The notes: generated by a model not told the origin, from the letters alone. DNA of 64,000 bases from Rhodocyclaceae bacterium (GCA_013426785.1 JACDZI010000007.1:1-64000); one strand, 5' to 3'. Positions 1-11,000 are shown, counted from the first letter of the stretch. Made by a program: numbers and translations.

Positions 1-60
1 ATCATGCCGTCTCATTTCGCCGCTGCCAATGAAAATCTCGGCGCCTTGTTCAGCTTTTCC
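1..60. mobile_element. possible terminal end of an IS5-like insertion sequence
   Basis: The first 60 bases have no recognisable gene. They end in CTTGTTCAGCTTTTCC followed by CTAA. IS5-family elements often end in a sequence of this style and duplicate a YTAR target, and CTAA would fit. Only one end is visible and no transposase is in the window, so this rests on resemblance from memory. It could equally be ordinary intergenic sequence. Confidence 0.25.
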
Positions 61-90
61 CTAATTACAATTCCCCACCATCAGCAGCAT
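61..90 (-). pseudogene. nine-codon ORF, possible truncated trpG start
   Basis: Ten bases after the trpE stop, on the same strand, an ATG preceded by AAGGGG opens a reading frame coding MLLMVGNCN and then a TAG. Betaproteobacterial TrpG (anthranilate synthase glutamine amidotransferase) commonly begins MLLMIDNYDSF and commonly follows trpE. The first four residues match and the next five align position by position with I/V, D/G, N/N, Y/C, D/N. The frame then stops where the possible insertion-sequence edge begins. It may be a decayed trpG start, or a chance short ORF. Confidence 0.3.
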
Positions 91-100
91 GATCGGCCCC

Positions 101-1588
101 TTACTCGAAACGCGTGTCGAGGCCGAATTCGGCCATCTCGGCGGCGCGCAACTGCGCCCGCGCCTTGTTGAGCGTTTCCTGCCATTCGCTTTCGGGGTCG
201 GAATCGGCGACGATGCCGGCGCCCGCCTGCACGTAGATGCGGCCATCTTTCAGCACGGCGGTGCGGATAACGATGGCGAGGTCCATGTCGCCGTTGAAAC
301 CGAGATAGCCCACGCTGCCGGCGTAGATGCCCCGCTTGGTCGGTTCCAGTTCGTCGATGATTTCCATCGCGCGCACTTTCGGCGCACCCGAGACGGTGCC
401 GGCCGGGAAGGTGGCCTTCAGCACCGAGACCGGCCCCTCGTCGTCCTTCAGTTCACCCTCGACGTTGGAGACGATATGCATGACGTGCGAGTAGCGCTCG
501 ATGAGGTAGCTGTCGGTCACTTTCACCGTGCCGATCTTGGCGACGCGACCGACGTCGTTGCGGCCGAGGTCGAGTAGTTGCAGGTGCTCGGCGCGCTCCT
601 TCTGGTCGGCCAGCAGGTCGGCGGCGAGGGCGGCATCTTCGGCTGCGTTGGCGCCGCGCTTGCGCGTGCCGGCGATCGGCCGGGCGGTGACTTTGCGTGT
701 CTCGCCCTCGCCTTCGAGGCGCACCAGGATTTCGGGAGAGGCGCCGACCACCTGGAAATCGCCGAAGTCGAAGAAGAACATGTAGGGCGAGGGATTGAGC
801 GTGCGCAAGGCCCGATACAGCGCAAGCGGGCTGGCGGCGTAGGGCTTGCTCATGCGCTGCGACAGCACTACCTGCATGACGTCGCCGTCGAGGATGTACT
901 GCTTGGCCTTGCGCACCGCCGCCTTGAAGTCCTCTTCCGCGAATTCAAAAGTCGGCGCTGACGGGACGGCACGGGTATCGGTCGGCAGTGGCACCGGCGC
1001 ACGCAGCTTGGCGAGCAGTTCCTTCAGCCTTACCTGCGCATGCCGCCACGCGCCGGGGAATCCGGGCTCGGCGAAGACGACCAGGGTCAGCTTGCCGGAC
1101 AGGTTGTCGACGATGGCGATTTCCTCGGAGAGCAGCAGCAGGATGTCGGGGACGTTGAGCGGGTCGGGTTTTTTGGTGTCGGCCAACTTCGGCTCAATGT
1201 AGCGCACCGTGTCGTAGCCGAAATAGCCGACCAGGCCGCCGCAGAAGCGCGGCAGGCCGGGAATGTCCGGCACCTTGAAGCGCGCCATGAATTCCGAGAC
1301 GAAGGACATCGGGTTGGTGTGCTCGCGGCGTTCGGCGACGCGGTTGCCGGTGAGCAGCAAGATGGTCGAGCCGGTCACGGCGATGCGCGTCGGCGTGGTC
1401 AGGCCGATGAAGGAATAGCGGCCGAAGCGCTCGCCGCCCTGGACGGATTCGAGCAGGTAGGAATGCGGGCCTTCGGCGAGCTTGAGATAGATCGACAGGG
1501 GGGTGTCGAGGTCGGCGAAGGTTTCGAGGGTGACGGGGATGCGGTTGTACCCGGCGATGGCCAGGCGGTCAAATTCGGCTTCTTTCAT
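101..1588 (-). CDS. trpE: anthranilate synthase component I
   Basis: TrpE converts chorismate to anthranilate, the first step of tryptophan synthesis, using ammonia supplied by TrpG. The 495-residue length is normal. Visible family signatures are the N-terminal feedback-site block PHSYLLESVQGGERFGRYSF (about residues 41-60), PIAGTRKRG, HLQLLDLGRNDVGRVA, FPAGTVSGAPKVRAMEIIDE and the C-terminal GAGIVADSDPESEW. It is the last gene of rpe-gph-trpE: its start overlaps the end of gph by 20 bases, so the three are probably cotranscribed. Its variable inter-domain linker (about residues 206-214, AVPSAPTF) is encoded by a copy of the 24-bp dispersed repeat in antisense. No intact trpG follows within the window, only a possible stub, so the partner subunit must be encoded elsewhere. 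Confidence 0.97.
   Translation of the reverse strand: MKEAEFDRLAIAGYNRIPVTLETFADLDTPLSIYLKLAEGPHSYLLESVQGGERFGRYSFIGLTTPTRIAVTGSTILLLTGNRVAERREHTNPMSFVSEFMARFKVPDIPGLPRFCGGLVGYFGYDTVRYIEPKLADTKKPDPLNVPDILLLLSEEIAIVDNLSGKLTLVVFAEPGFPGAWRHAQVRLKELLAKLRAPVPLPTDTRAVPSAPTFEFAEEDFKAAVRKAKQYILDGDVMQVVLSQRMSKPYAASPLALYRALRTLNPSPYMFFFDFGDFQVVGASPEILVRLEGEGETRKVTARPIAGTRKRGANAAEDAALAADLLADQKERAEHLQLLDLGRNDVGRVAKIGTVKVTDSYLIERYSHVMHIVSNVEGELKDDEGPVSVLKATFPAGTVSGAPKVRAMEIIDELEPTKRGIYAGSVGYLGFNGDMDLAIVIRTAVLKDGRIYVQAGAGIVADSDPESEWQETLNKARAQLRAAEMAEFGLDTRFE
947..970 (+). repeat. dispersed 24-bp repeat, copy 1 (inside trpE)
   Basis: AAAA then GTCGGCGCTGACGGGACGGC, one mismatch to the consensus. It lies in frame in trpE, whose strand reads it as AVPSAPTF in the linker between the N-terminal and chorismate-binding domains. 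Confidence 0.85.
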
Positions 1589-2252
1589 GCTGGATCAGGG
1601 TCGTGGCGGCAAGGAGGGTTTCGACTATAGCATCGGCCGCCAGCGCCCGGACGTCCTGCCCCTCGTTGTAGCCGTAGGGCACGAGGAACACCTTGCAGCC
1701 GGCATTTTTGCCGGCGTGGAAGTCGTGCACCGAATCGCCGATCAGCAGCGTGTTGGTGGGCGAGACGCCGAGGCGGCCGCAGGCCCACACCACCGGCATC
1801 GGGTCGGGTTTCGGCTTCGGCAACTGGTCGCCGCTGACCGTCACGCTCATATAGGGCGCCAGCCCGGTGCGTTCGAGCAGCGGCTCGGTGAAGACCTGCG
1901 CCTTGTTAGTAATGACGCCGAGCGGCAAGCCCATGGCCTTGAACATGTTGAGTCCGGCCATCACCCCCGGGAAGGGCTTGGCCGCACGGCCGTTGCACTC
2001 GGCATAGTGCCGCCGGAAACCCGCCAGCGCGTCCGCTGGAGGCGGCGCCGGATCGTCGGCTGCTTCCAGCGTGCCCGCCAGCACGCGTTTGACCAGGTTG
2101 GGAATGCCGCGCCCGACGTAGGCGCGGATGTCCTCGACTGCCACCGGCGAACGGCCGAGGTCGGCGAGCATGCCGTTGGCGGCGGCATGCAGGTCGAGCA
2201 CCGTGTCGAGCAGGGTGCCGTCTAGGTCGAGCAGAACGGCTTTGATGCTCAT
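1569..2252 (-). CDS. gph: phosphoglycolate phosphatase (HAD family)
   Basis: Dephosphorylates 2-phosphoglycolate to glycolate. The protein (227 residues from MSIKAVLLDLDGT) shows the HAD motifs in order: LLDLDGTLLDT with the catalytic Asp pair at residues 9 and 11, VITNK near 113, KPKPDP, and IGDSVHDFHAG for metal binding. An alternative ATG at 2267 (MPVTIMSIK) overlaps the rpe stop as TGATG and is equally plausible by translational coupling. It sits between rpe and trpE, the usual betaproteobacterial order. The product glycolate could feed the glcDEF oxidase encoded at 46585-50380. Confidence 0.94.
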   Translation of the reverse strand: MSIKAVLLDLDGTLLDTVLDLHAAANGMLADLGRSPVAVEDIRAYVGRGIPNLVKRVLAGTLEAADDPAPPPADALAGFRRHYAECNGRAAKPFPGVMAGLNMFKAMGLPLGVITNKAQVFTEPLLERTGLAPYMSVTVSGDQLPKPKPDPMPVVWACGRLGVSPTNTLLIGDSVHDFHAGKNAGCKVFLVPYGYNEGQDVRALAADAIVETLLAATTLIQHERSRI

Positions 2253-2266
2253 TATGGTAACGGGCA

Positions 2267-2950
2267 TCAGACCTTGGCGAGTTCGGCGCGCATTTCGCCG
2301 ATGATCGTGTCGTAGCGGTTGGGGTCGGCCTCGTTGCGCTTGCCGAAGACGGCCGAGCCGGCGACGAAGGTGTCCACGCCGGCACGCGCCACGTCGGCGA
2401 TGTTGGTCGGGCCGACGCCGCCGTCGATTTCGAGGCTGACCTTGAGGCCGCGCTCCTCGATCATCCGGCGCACCTTGCGCGCCTTGTCGAGCACGTAGGG
2501 GATGAACTTCTGGCCGCCAAAGCCGGGGTTCACCGACATCAGCAGCACCATGTCGAGCTTGTCGAGCGTGTATTCGAGGACGTCGAGCGGGGTGGCGGGG
2601 TTGAATACCAGGCCGGGCTTGCAGCCGCACTCGCGGATCAGGCCGATGGTGCGGTCAACGTGTTCGGAGGCTTCCGGGTGGAAGGTGATGTAGGTGGCAC
2701 CGGCCTTGGCGAAGTCGGGGATGATGCGGTCCACCGGCTTGACCATCAGGTGCACATCGATCGGCGCGGTGACGCCATGCTTTTTCAGCGCCTCGCAGAC
2801 CAGCGGGCCGATGGTGAGGTTCGGCACGTAGTGGTTGTCCATTACGTCGAAGTGCACGATGTCGGCCCCGGACGCGAGTACGTTGTCGACTTCCTCGCCG
2901 AGCCGGGCGAAATTGGCGGAGAGGATGGACGGTGCGATACGATAGGTCAC
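2267..2950 (-). CDS. rpe: ribulose-phosphate 3-epimerase
   Basis: Interconverts ribulose 5-phosphate and xylulose 5-phosphate in the pentose phosphate and Calvin pathways. A TIM-barrel protein of about 227 residues with [49 protein letters not shown] and EIDGGV, the metal- and phosphate-binding segments of the family. Two GTG codons compete for the start. I chose the one at 2950 because AGGAG (2963-2959) sits eight bases upstream of it, whereas the upstream GTG at 2959 overlaps that Shine-Dalgarno sequence. First gene of the operon with gph and trpE. Confidence 0.95.
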   Translation of the reverse strand: MTYRIAPSILSANFARLGEEVDNVLASGADIVHFDVMDNHYVPNLTIGPLVCEALKKHGVTAPIDVHLMVKPVDRIIPDFAKAGATYITFHPEASEHVDRTIGLIRECGCKPGLVFNPATPLDVLEYTLDKLDMVLLMSVNPGFGGQKFIPYVLDKARKVRRMIEERGLKVSLEIDGGVGPTNIADVARAGVDTFVAGSAVFGKRNEADPNRYDTIIGEMRAELAKV

Positions 2951-2970
2951 GGAGCTCACTCCTAGTGGAT

Positions 2971-2988
2971 TAGAATGAGCTAATTCTA
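2971..2988. promoter_or_regulatory. near-perfect 18-bp palindrome between rpe and apaG
   Basis: TAGAATGAGCTAATTCTA is an inverted repeat with a single mismatched pair, located in the divergent rpe/apaG gap. Each arm (TAGAAT) resembles a sigma-70 -10 box on its own strand. No good -35 was found on either side, so it may be a -10 pair or a repressor site. No protein can be assigned. Confidence 0.3.
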
Positions 2989-3049
2989 GCTGCGCCGCCT
3001 ATCAGCCCCGCTAAGACTTTCTGATAACAGCCATAAGTACCGACCCGCC

Positions 3050-3433
3050 ATGGCCGAAGCGAAAAAACACGAAATTGCAATCGAGGTGGAGACGCAATAT
3101 CTGCCCGAGCAGTCCGAACCCGATGAGGATCGCTATTTCTTCGCCTATAGCATCACGGTGACGAATACTGGTTCGCTGCCCGCCCAGCTGATTTCGCGGC
3201 ACTGGATCATTACCGATGCGGAAGGCAAGGTCGAGGAAGTGCGTGGCTTGGGTGTGGTGGGACAGCAACCGCTCCTGAAACCCGGTGAGTCATTCGAGTA
3301 CAGCAGCGGCTGCCCATTGGCCACGCCGGTAGGCACGATGAAGGGCAGCTACCAGATGGTGGCCGAGGACGGTACCCGCTTCGAAGCGCTGGTCCCCGAG
3401 TTCGTGCTAGCCATGCCCAGGACCCTGCACTGA
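3050..3433 (+). CDS. apaG: ApaG protein (DUF525, FN3-like fold)
   Basis: 127 residues, the standard length for ApaG. The sequence matches the family along its length: YFFAYSITVTNTGSLPAQLI, RHWIITDAEGKVEEVRGLGV, VGQQPLLKPGESFEYSSGCP, TPVGTMKGSYQM. ApaG has been linked to cobalt/magnesium efflux phenotypes, but its biochemical role is not settled. It is divergent from rpe and overlaps the 3' end of the convergent methyltransferase-like gene by 27 bases. Confidence 0.95.
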   Translation: MAEAKKHEIAIEVETQYLPEQSEPDEDRYFFAYSITVTNTGSLPAQLISRHWIITDAEGKVEEVRGLGVVGQQPLLKPGESFEYSSGCPLATPVGTMKGSYQMVAEDGTRFEALVPEFVLAMPRTLH

Positions 3434-4063
3434 GCCAATCAGCAGCGCTTGCGCCTCCGCAGCGTTGAGACGTTTCCACGGCAGCGGTATCAGCCCCGGA
3501 ACCCTTGCGCAGTAGTCCGCATAAACCGCGCCGAAGTGTGCGACCAGCTTGCGCTCTTCCAGCCAGGCGCCGATCACGAAATACAGGGTGATGGCCACGG
3601 CGGTCACCAGATACGGCGCATTCATGTCGCGCGTCCACACCAGCACCAGACCCAGTGCATACCAGGGATGGCGTACGTAACGGTGCAGCGGCGAGATGCG
3701 GAGGCCGTCGTGTTCGACCGCATCGGTGCGCCGCTCCAGCAATGGGCGTGTTCCCAGAAACTCGTCCATGTCGTAGGTGCCGGACGCCAGCACGAAACCG
3801 CCCATGGCGGCGAGGGCCAGTCCGTTGGCCAGCCACGCGCCCAAGCCGGTCCATTGCCACAACCAGTCGCCGGGGATGGCGTAAGTGGCCCACAGCAGCG
3901 GCAGCAGCAGCAGCGTGGCGAGGCCGTTGTAGGCGAAGCGGTACCACGGCGCCAAACCGAGCCAGCAGCGGGTGACCCATGCCTTCATCGCCAGCGCGGC
4001 CAGCAGCGAATGCAGCACCGCGTAAGCGATCCAGCCGAGGGCGAGCCAAACAAGATCGCTCAA
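3407..4063 (-). CDS. integral-membrane methyltransferase-like protein (NnrU/isoprenylcysteine methyltransferase type)
   Basis: About 218 residues with four to six hydrophobic segments. The C-terminal half carries the signature of the ICMT/PEMT fold: [16 protein letters not shown], then [20 protein letters not shown] ending VPGLIP, the S-adenosylmethionine-binding region of this superfamily. Substrate unknown. The start chosen is TTG at 4063, which overlaps the argJ stop as TTGA; an in-frame ATG at 4117 would overlap argJ much further. Probably cotranscribed with argJ. Confidence 0.75.
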   Translation of the reverse strand: MSDLVWLALGWIAYAVLHSLLAALAMKAWVTRCWLGLAPWYRFAYNGLATLLLLPLLWATYAIPGDWLWQWTGLGAWLANGLALAAMGGFVLASGTYDMDEFLGTRPLLERRTDAVEHDGLRISPLHRYVRHPWYALGLVLVWTRDMNAPYLVTAVAITLYFVIGAWLEERKLVAHFGAVYADYCARVPGLIPLPWKRLNAAEAQALLIGSVQGPGHG

Positions 4064-5298
4064 CTGCGGTAATCCGCGTTGATCTTCACATAGTCGTAGC
4101 TGAAGTCGCAGGTCCACACCGTGGCGCTGGCGCGGCCGCGGCCGAGGTCGACGCGTACTTTGATTTCGGCCGGCTTCATCGCTGCAGCGCCGTCCTCTTC
4201 TCGGTAGCTGAGGGCGCGCCCGCCGTTTTCGGCGACCAATGTGTCACCGAGCCAGACCATGACCTTGGTGTCGTCGAGGTCGGCCAGCGCCGGGTCGATG
4301 TGCCAAGCGTAGCCGATGGCGGCGAGGATGCGGCCGAGGTTCGGGTCGCAGGCGAAGAAGGCGGTCTTGACCAGCGGCGAATGGGCGATGGCGTAGCCGG
4401 CGGCCTTGCATTCTGACACCGAGCGTCCGCCCGCAACGGCGATCTCGATGTATTTCGTTGCGCCCTCGCCGTCGCGCACGATCGCTTGCGCCAGTTCGCA
4501 CGCGACCTCGATCACGGCCTGTCTGTATTCGGCCCAGCCCGGCGCGTCGATGCTGTCGAATTTTGCCGGCCCCTGGCCGGTGGCGATCAGCACGAAGGAA
4601 TCGTTGGTCGAGGTGTCGCCGTCGATGGTGATGCAGTTGAAGGATTCGTCGGCGGCTTCCTTGACCAGGCGATCCAACATCGGCTGGGCGATCGCTGCGT
4701 CGGTGGCCATGAAGCTGAGCATGGTGGCCATGTTGGGACGGATCATGCCGGCGCCCTTGGCGATGCCGGTGATGGTGGCCGCCGTGCCGCCAGCGCCGAC
4801 TTTTCGGCTGGCGGCCTTGGCAACGGTATCCGTGGTCATGATGGCATGCGCGGCCTCATGCCAGCCGTCCGCTTTCAGCGCCGATAGTGCGGCGGGCAGG
4901 CCGGCCTTGAGGCGCTCGACCGGCAGCGGTTCGAGGATCACGCCGGTGGAGAAGGGCAGCACCTGTTCGGCCCGCAGGTCCATCAGTTTCGCCAGCGCGG
5001 CGCAGCTCTGGCGTGCCGTTTCCATGCCGGGTGCGCCGGTGCCGGCGTTGGCGATGCCGGTGTTGATCACCAGTGCGCGGATGTCTTCCTGCTTGAGGTG
5101 GGCGCGGCAGACATGCACCGGCGCGGCGCAGAAGCGGTTTTGGGTGAACACGCCGGCGACGCGGCTGCCGGGTGCCAGTTCGAGTACGGTCAGGTCACGG
5201 CGATTGGCCTTGCGGATGCCTGCTTCGGCGGTGCCGAGGCGGACGCCGGCGACGGGGAAGAGATGGGTGGGGGCGGGGGTGCTGTAGTTGACGGGCAT
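4060..5298 (-). CDS. argJ: bifunctional ornithine acetyltransferase/N-acetylglutamate synthase
   Basis: Transfers acetyl from N-acetylornithine to glutamate and can make N-acetylglutamate, giving the cyclic arginine pathway. The 412-residue proenzyme contains [14 protein letters not shown]; self-cleavage falls before Thr192, which becomes the nucleophile. [17 protein letters not shown] and [14 protein letters not shown] are further family blocks. Residues 166-173 (KVGAGGTA), just before the conserved [11 protein letters not shown], are encoded by a dispersed-repeat copy and replace the family's usual short variable loop. It lies close to glnE (four bases between genes), both on the minus strand. 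Confidence 0.96.
   Translation of the reverse strand: MPVNYSTPAPTHLFPVAGVRLGTAEAGIRKANRRDLTVLELAPGSRVAGVFTQNRFCAAPVHVCRAHLKQEDIRALVINTGIANAGTGAPGMETARQSCAALAKLMDLRAEQVLPFSTGVILEPLPVERLKAGLPAALSALKADGWHEAAHAIMTTDTVAKAASRKVGAGGTAATITGIAKGAGMIRPNMATMLSFMATDAAIAQPMLDRLVKEAADESFNCITIDGDTSTNDSFVLIATGQGPAKFDSIDAPGWAEYRQAVIEVACELAQAIVRDGEGATKYIEIAVAGGRSVSECKAAGYAIAHSPLVKTAFFACDPNLGRILAAIGYAWHIDPALADLDDTKVMVWLGDTLVAENGGRALSYREEDGAAAMKPAEIKVRVDLGRGRASATVWTCDFSYDYVKINADYRS
4781..4804 (-). repeat. dispersed 24-bp repeat, copy 2 (inside argJ)
   Basis: Minus-strand copy with one mismatch (GGCGGCAC for GGCGGGAC). It is sense to argJ, in frame, and codes KVGAGGTA. Confidence 0.85.
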
Positions 5299-5302
5299 GG
5301 GA

Positions 5303-7954
5303 TCAATCCTTGAACACGTGTTTCCAGAGGGCGCGTATAGCAGCGATGCGTTCGGCGTGGGGCGCCGCTTCGACCCGGCTGTCGAGGTGGTTGAGCCGTC
5401 GCAGGTGCTGCAGGCGGCGGTATTCGCGATAGGCGTCGCGCACGGTTTCGGCGAGGGCTCCGGGAATCAGTCCGCACTCGGCGGCGATGCGCAGCAGCGC
5501 GATGTTGCCGAGGTTGCCGGTCAGCTGCGGAAAATCGCAGGCGTGCGCCAGCACCAGGTATTGCACGGTGAACTCGACATCGATGAGTCCGCCAAAATCC
5601 TGCTTGAGATCGAAGATCTCGTCATTGCCGCGCGTTGAGAGGTTGTCGAACATCTTCTGGCGCATGGCAAGCACTTCTGTGCGCAGCTTGGCGCGGTCGC
5701 GTCGCTGGCAGAGGATCTCGCCGCGGATCTGCTCGAAGGCCTGGCCGATGGCCGGATCGCCGGCGATGAAGCGGGCGCGGGTCAGCGCCTGATGTTCCCA
5801 GAGCCAGGCACTTTCCATCTGGTATTGGCGGAAGGCCGCGAGTGAGGAGACGACCAGACCGGCATCGCCATTGGGCCGCAGGCGCAGATCGGTCTCGAAC
5901 AGGATGCCGGCGGAGGTGCGCGAGGACAGCCAGGTATTCAGCCGTGTGCCGAGCCTGGCATAGACTTGGGCGGCTTCCTCATACGGGTCGTCGAACAGGT
6001 AGACAAGATCGAGGTCGGAGGCGTAGCCGAGTTCCTTGCCGCCGAGCTTGCCGTAACCGATCACGGCGAAGGCGGGCGTGTCGCGGTACTTCTTCAGCAG
6101 TTTGCGCCAGGTCAGCGTGATGGCGCGGCCGACCAGGATGTCGGCGAGTTCGGACAGATGGTCGGAGAGCTTTTCCACTGTCAGCAGGCCGGCAACATCC
6201 TGCGTGACGAGACGGAATACTTGCGCGTGGTGTGCTTCGCGCAGCGCATCCATCTGTCGTTCGGTATCGGGTTCGAGCTCGTCAGTCTGTTGGGCCAGTT
6301 GCATACGAAAGGCCGGCCAGTCGGGCACCATCTGCAGCAGGCGCGGGTCGAGCAATTCGTCGAGCAGCACCGGATGCAGTAGCAGGTAATCGGCCACCCA
6401 GGACGAGGCGCTGGCGATGTTCGCCACCTGTTCCAGCGCCTGCGGGTATTGCTGTAGCAGTGCGAGGTAGGCGGAACGGCGGCCGATGGCTTCGAGCAGG
6501 TCGAGCAGGCGCGACAGCGTGGCGTCGGGATTCGGCGCGGCGGCAGCCGCCTGGATGGCGCGCGGCACTATCGCATCGAAGCGGCCCTTCGCTTGTTCGC
6601 TCATCTGGCGATAGCGCCCGCCACTACGGATGGCGGCGAGTCGGGTGCACAGTGCCGCCGTGTCGCCAAAGCCGAGTTTAGCCAGTTCGTCGGTGTTGTT
6701 GTCGGCGTCGCACCACACCGGGTCAAGATCGTGGTTCTTCTGGTTGGGGTCGGCGAACACCGCTTCGAAATGCCGCGCCACGGTTTCGCGGTGATCGTCG
6801 AGTTCGGCAAGGAGGGCCGGGTAGTTGGCAAGGCCCATGGCCAGGGCGACACGCTGCTGGTCCTCCGGGTTTTCCGGCAGGGCATGCGTCTGCGCATCGT
6901 CGAGATATTGCAACCGGTGTTCGAGGCGGCGCAGGAAACGGTAAGCCGCCGCCAGTTCGACCACGGTTTCCGGCGCGAGTTGGCTCCGTTCTGCGAGCAG
7001 TTTCAGGACTTCCTGCGTCGGCTTGATCTGCAGCGCGCGATCGCGGCCGCCGCGGATCAGCTGGAAAACCTGGGCGATGAACTCGATCTCGCGGATACCG
7101 CCGGGGCCGAGCTTGACGTTGTTGGCCATGTCCTTCTTGGCTACTTCGCGGCGGATTTGCGTGTGCAGCTCGCGCATTGCATTGATGGTGCCGAAATCGA
7201 GGTACTTGCGGAAGACGAAGGGGCGGCGGATCGCTTCAAGCTCTTCCCAGCGGGTTCCTGTCAGCGGTCGCGCCTTGATCCAGGCGTAGCGTTCCCATTC
7301 GCGGCCCTGGGTGTAGAAATAGTTCTCCAGCATGTCGAAGGAGCAGACCAGCGGGCCGGAATCGCCATTCGGCCGCAACCGCATGTCGACGCGGAATACC
7401 TGGCCTTCGCCAGTGATGTCGGCGATAGCGTTGATCAACCCCTTGCCCAGGCGACCGAAATATTCGAAGTTGGAAATCGGGCGATTGCCATCGGTATCGC
7501 CGTCCTCGGGATAAACGAAGATCAGGTCGATGTCGGACGAGACGTTCAATTCGCGCCCGCCCAGCTTGCCCATGCCGATGACGATCAGTTGTTGGCGCTC
7601 GCCGGCAGCATTCTTCGGGATGCCATAGCGGGAGGCAAGCGCGGCTTCGGTGACATCCAGGGCAGCGGCTACGGCGGCGTCGGCGACCAGCGTCATGTTC
7701 TCGACCACTTCAGCCAGATCGGCCAGCCCGGCCAGGTCGCGGGCGGCGATGCGCGCCATGGCGCGTTGCTTCAGATGGCGCAGCGCGGGCTTGAGGCTGT
7801 CCTCGGTCAGCGGTGTGGCGGCGAGCCAGGCGATGATGGTCGTGGCGTCGAGCGGCGGCTTGCCTGGATCGAGTTCGGCCTGTAACTCGGGGTGTGCCTG
7901 CACCAGACGGGCAAGATAACGTGAGTAATTGGTGGAAGAGAGGGCGGGGGTCAT
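5303..7954 (-). CDS. glnE: bifunctional glutamine synthetase adenylyltransferase/deadenylylase
   Basis: Attaches and removes AMP on glutamine synthetase in response to PII and glutamine. The 883 residues carry two nucleotidyltransferase domains. The N-terminal one has [20 protein letters not shown] (about residues 175-194) with FVYPEDGDT following. The C-terminal one has [20 protein letters not shown] and VYLFDD (about 640-665), each with the GG...DxD metal site. Both carry the [18 protein letters not shown] block. The start at 7954 leaves only 50 bases to the divergent yhdP start. Confidence 0.96.
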   Translation of the reverse strand: MTPALSSTNYSRYLARLVQAHPELQAELDPGKPPLDATTIIAWLAATPLTEDSLKPALRHLKQRAMARIAARDLAGLADLAEVVENMTLVADAAVAAALDVTEAALASRYGIPKNAAGERQQLIVIGMGKLGGRELNVSSDIDLIFVYPEDGDTDGNRPISNFEYFGRLGKGLINAIADITGEGQVFRVDMRLRPNGDSGPLVCSFDMLENYFYTQGREWERYAWIKARPLTGTRWEELEAIRRPFVFRKYLDFGTINAMRELHTQIRREVAKKDMANNVKLGPGGIREIEFIAQVFQLIRGGRDRALQIKPTQEVLKLLAERSQLAPETVVELAAAYRFLRRLEHRLQYLDDAQTHALPENPEDQQRVALAMGLANYPALLAELDDHRETVARHFEAVFADPNQKNHDLDPVWCDADNNTDELAKLGFGDTAALCTRLAAIRSGGRYRQMSEQAKGRFDAIVPRAIQAAAAAPNPDATLSRLLDLLEAIGRRSAYLALLQQYPQALEQVANIASASSWVADYLLLHPVLLDELLDPRLLQMVPDWPAFRMQLAQQTDELEPDTERQMDALREAHHAQVFRLVTQDVAGLLTVEKLSDHLSELADILVGRAITLTWRKLLKKYRDTPAFAVIGYGKLGGKELGYASDLDLVYLFDDPYEEAAQVYARLGTRLNTWLSSRTSAGILFETDLRLRPNGDAGLVVSSLAAFRQYQMESAWLWEHQALTRARFIAGDPAIGQAFEQIRGEILCQRRDRAKLRTEVLAMRQKMFDNLSTRGNDEIFDLKQDFGGLIDVEFTVQYLVLAHACDFPQLTGNLGNIALLRIAAECGLIPGALAETVRDAYREYRRLQHLRRLNHLDSRVEAAPHAERIAAIRALWKHVFKD

Positions 7955-8004
7955 GGATTAGAATTTCGCCACTGCCGTCGAATAGGGCATTGTAGCCTTC
8001 CCAC

Positions 8005-11000
8005 TTGCTCGTCACCCCCTTCCTTCGTCTCTTTGTCGCACATCGTGCTCTGCTCACCTGGGCGGGACGGATTCTGCTCGTACTGTATTTCGCCATCGGG
8101 ATCCTGATCCTGGTCGGGCGGCACTGGGTGCTGCCCGAAATCGAGCAGCATCGGCCCAGGCTGGAACAGGCCCTCACCACCGCGATCGGCCTGCCGGTGA
8201 AGATCACCGCCATTTCCGCGGCCTGGCCAGGCCTGCATCCACAGTTGTTGATTGAGGGCTTGCAGGTATTCGACCGGCAGGGACGCGCCGCCTTGTCGTT
8301 CGACCGGGTCGAAGCTGAGGTAGGCTGGTCTTCGCTCTGGCATCTTGGCCTGCGCCTGCATCGCTTGCAGATCGTCGCTCCGGTATTGGACATACGCCGT
8401 GATGCATCCGGTATTTACTACGTGGCCGGTCTCGCAATACAGGGCCTGGACAGCGGTTTTGCCGACTGGGTAATGCAGCAGGGCCGCATCGTCGTCAGCG
8501 ATGCCCGTATCCAGTGGCATGACGAACTGCGCGGTGCGCCTCCTCTAGAATTGCAAAAGCTGCATTTCAAACTCAGGAACTTGGGCAGCCGCCACAGTTT
8601 CGGCCTGAGTGCCGAACCGCCGGTCGCGGTGGCAAAAGTGCTCGACCTGCGCGGCAACCTGATTGGCAGCGATCTATCCGACCTTGCTTCCTGGCGCGGC
8701 GAGTTGTATGCCGATCTGGAACAGGCCGACCTGTCGGCGTGGTCGCCCTGGCTCGACCTGCCCCTCGAATGGAAGCAGGGCTTGGGTGACTTGCGACTCT
8801 GGCTCGGCTTCGAGAACCTGCAGCCGAACGGGGTTACGGCCGATGTGCGCTTGGCTGATGTGAAGCTGCGCCTGCGGTCCGATCTCCCGGGCCTGACACT
8901 TAATCATCTCGAAGGGCGGCTGATCGGTCGCCGCATCGACGATGGCTACTTCGGCGAAATCAAGCGCCTGTCGCTGGCGACCGCCGATGGCATTGAGGTG
9001 CCGCCCACCGATGCCCGCCTGATCCTGAAGACGGAGTTGCGGCAGGAGGCCGGTGAATTTCGCATCAACGGACTCGACTTCGGAGCGTTGGCGGCGTTGG
9101 CGGGCCACTTGCCCTTGCCTACCGAGGTGCAAGCGCGCCTGGGGGCGTTTCGGCCGAGTGGGCGACTAAGTGATCTCGAATTGATCTGGTATGGCACGCC
9201 GGATGCGTTGCGCGGCTGGCAGGTGAAGGGCAACTTCACCGATCTGGCATTAGCCGCCCATCACGAGCTGCCTGGTTTTGGTGGGATCTCCGGGCGGCTG
9301 ACGGGCAACGAATCCAGTGGGGAAATTGTGCTGGACAGCAAAAATGCCGAGGTTATCCTGCCGGCGGTGTTTCCCGAGCCGCGGCTGGCCCTGGCCAGCC
9401 TCATCGCCGAGATCGGCTGGCAGGCCAAGGGTGATCAGGTAGAACTGTTGCTCAAGCGGATGAACTTCGCCAACGCTGACGCTACTGGCGAAGCGACCGG
9501 GCGCTACCGCTACACGGGCCAGGGGCCGGGGGAAATCGACTTGTCGGCGAAGCTGGTGGATACGGTCGGCAATGCCGTGTGGCGCTACATGCCACTGGTA
9601 GTCAACAAGGATGCACGCGACTGGCTACAGGCGGGTATCGTCGGGGGGCGTGCCGGCAGCGCCTCGCTGCGTCTCAAGGGGTCGCTGGCCGACTTTCCAT
9701 TCCGGGACGGCAAGGCCGGCATTTTTCAGGTCAAGGGTGTGTTCCAGGGGGCACAGCTTAACTATGCCGGCGGCTGGCCGGTGATCACGGATATCGATGG
9801 CGAACTGCTGTTCGACGGGGTACGCATGCTGATTAGCGGCCATCGGGCGAAGATCATGGGCGTCACGCTGTCGAATGTGAGCGCCGAAATTGCCGATCTC
9901 GAGCAGATGGAAGAACTGTTGACCGTGGCTGGCAAGGCGAACGGTCCGACCCAGCGCTTTCTGGATTTCATCGAGGCCAGCCCGGTGGGGGCGCGCATCG
10001 AACACTTCACCGCGCCGATGAAGGTGAGTGGCGATGGCGAACTTGATCTGCAACTGGAGTTGCCACTGCGCCAGCTTGTAAATACCCAGGTGCAAGGCCA
10101 CTATCGCTTTTCCGATAACCAGGTGCGTGTATTGCCGGAGTTGCCGTTGCTCACCGAGGCGCAGGGTGAGTTGAGTTTCAGTGCGGACAAACTAGAGACG
10201 CGCGACTTGCAGATGCGTCTGTTCGGTTCGCCGGTGACGGCGGACGTGAGTTCCGCGTCAGGGGGGGGGGTACGGGTGTCGGCAAAAGGTATCCTCTCCA
10301 GCCAGGCATTGCGCAAGGATCCTGAAATCGGTAGTTGGGGACTGTTCGAGCATCTTTCCGGCGAATCGCCCTGGCGCGGAAGTGTGACGATCAAGAAACC
10401 GGTGGCGGATTTTCAGATCGAGTCGACGCTTTCGGGCCTGTCCTCCAGTCTGCCGGAACCTTTCAATAAGTCGAAGCTGGACAAGCTGCCGCTCAAGCTG
10501 GCCGGGCGCATCGAAGCGCAGCGCGGTAACCTGAAGCTGAACCTGGGCAACGGCGTGGTCGCGCAGGCGATGCAGACGGGGGATGACTGGCGCGGCCGCG
10601 TGGCGATCGGCGCGGTAGCTGTGAAGGCGGCATCACCACTGCCGGCGCGCGGCCTCGCACTGGCTGTGAATCTGCCACGGCTGGATCTCGACCTGTGGCG
10701 CAGCCTGCTGCCGGCGGCAGGTGACAGTGGCAGTACAGCGCTGCCCTGGTCTGTCATCGACCTCAAGGTGCCTGTACTACGTATTCTCGAACGCGACTTT
10801 CATGACGTGCAGGCCCAGGGCAGCCTTGCCGATGGTCGCTGGAAGATCGCTCTCGACAGCCGCGAGGCGCAAGGCCAGTTGACCTGGGATGACAACGGGC
10901 CGGGTCGCATTGGTGGGCACCTTACCCGCCTGCAGATTCCCGCGGGCGATGTGCCTGCCCACGCAGGCGGTAGCAACGAAGCCCCGGATACGCTGCCGGC

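Noticed and set aside
89-1630. Long plus-strand ORFs opposite trpE
   Set aside because: Arg/Ala/Gly-rich composition and no family similarity; they are antisense shadows of a highly conserved gene.
1569-2630. 353-residue long version of gph
   Set aside because: The first 120 residues are a shadow of rpe; the HAD domain starts at MSIKAVLLDLDGT.
9689-9708. GTCGCTGGCCGACTTTCC in yhdP as a repeat
   Set aside because: Too short a match to separate from chance in GC-rich coding sequence.
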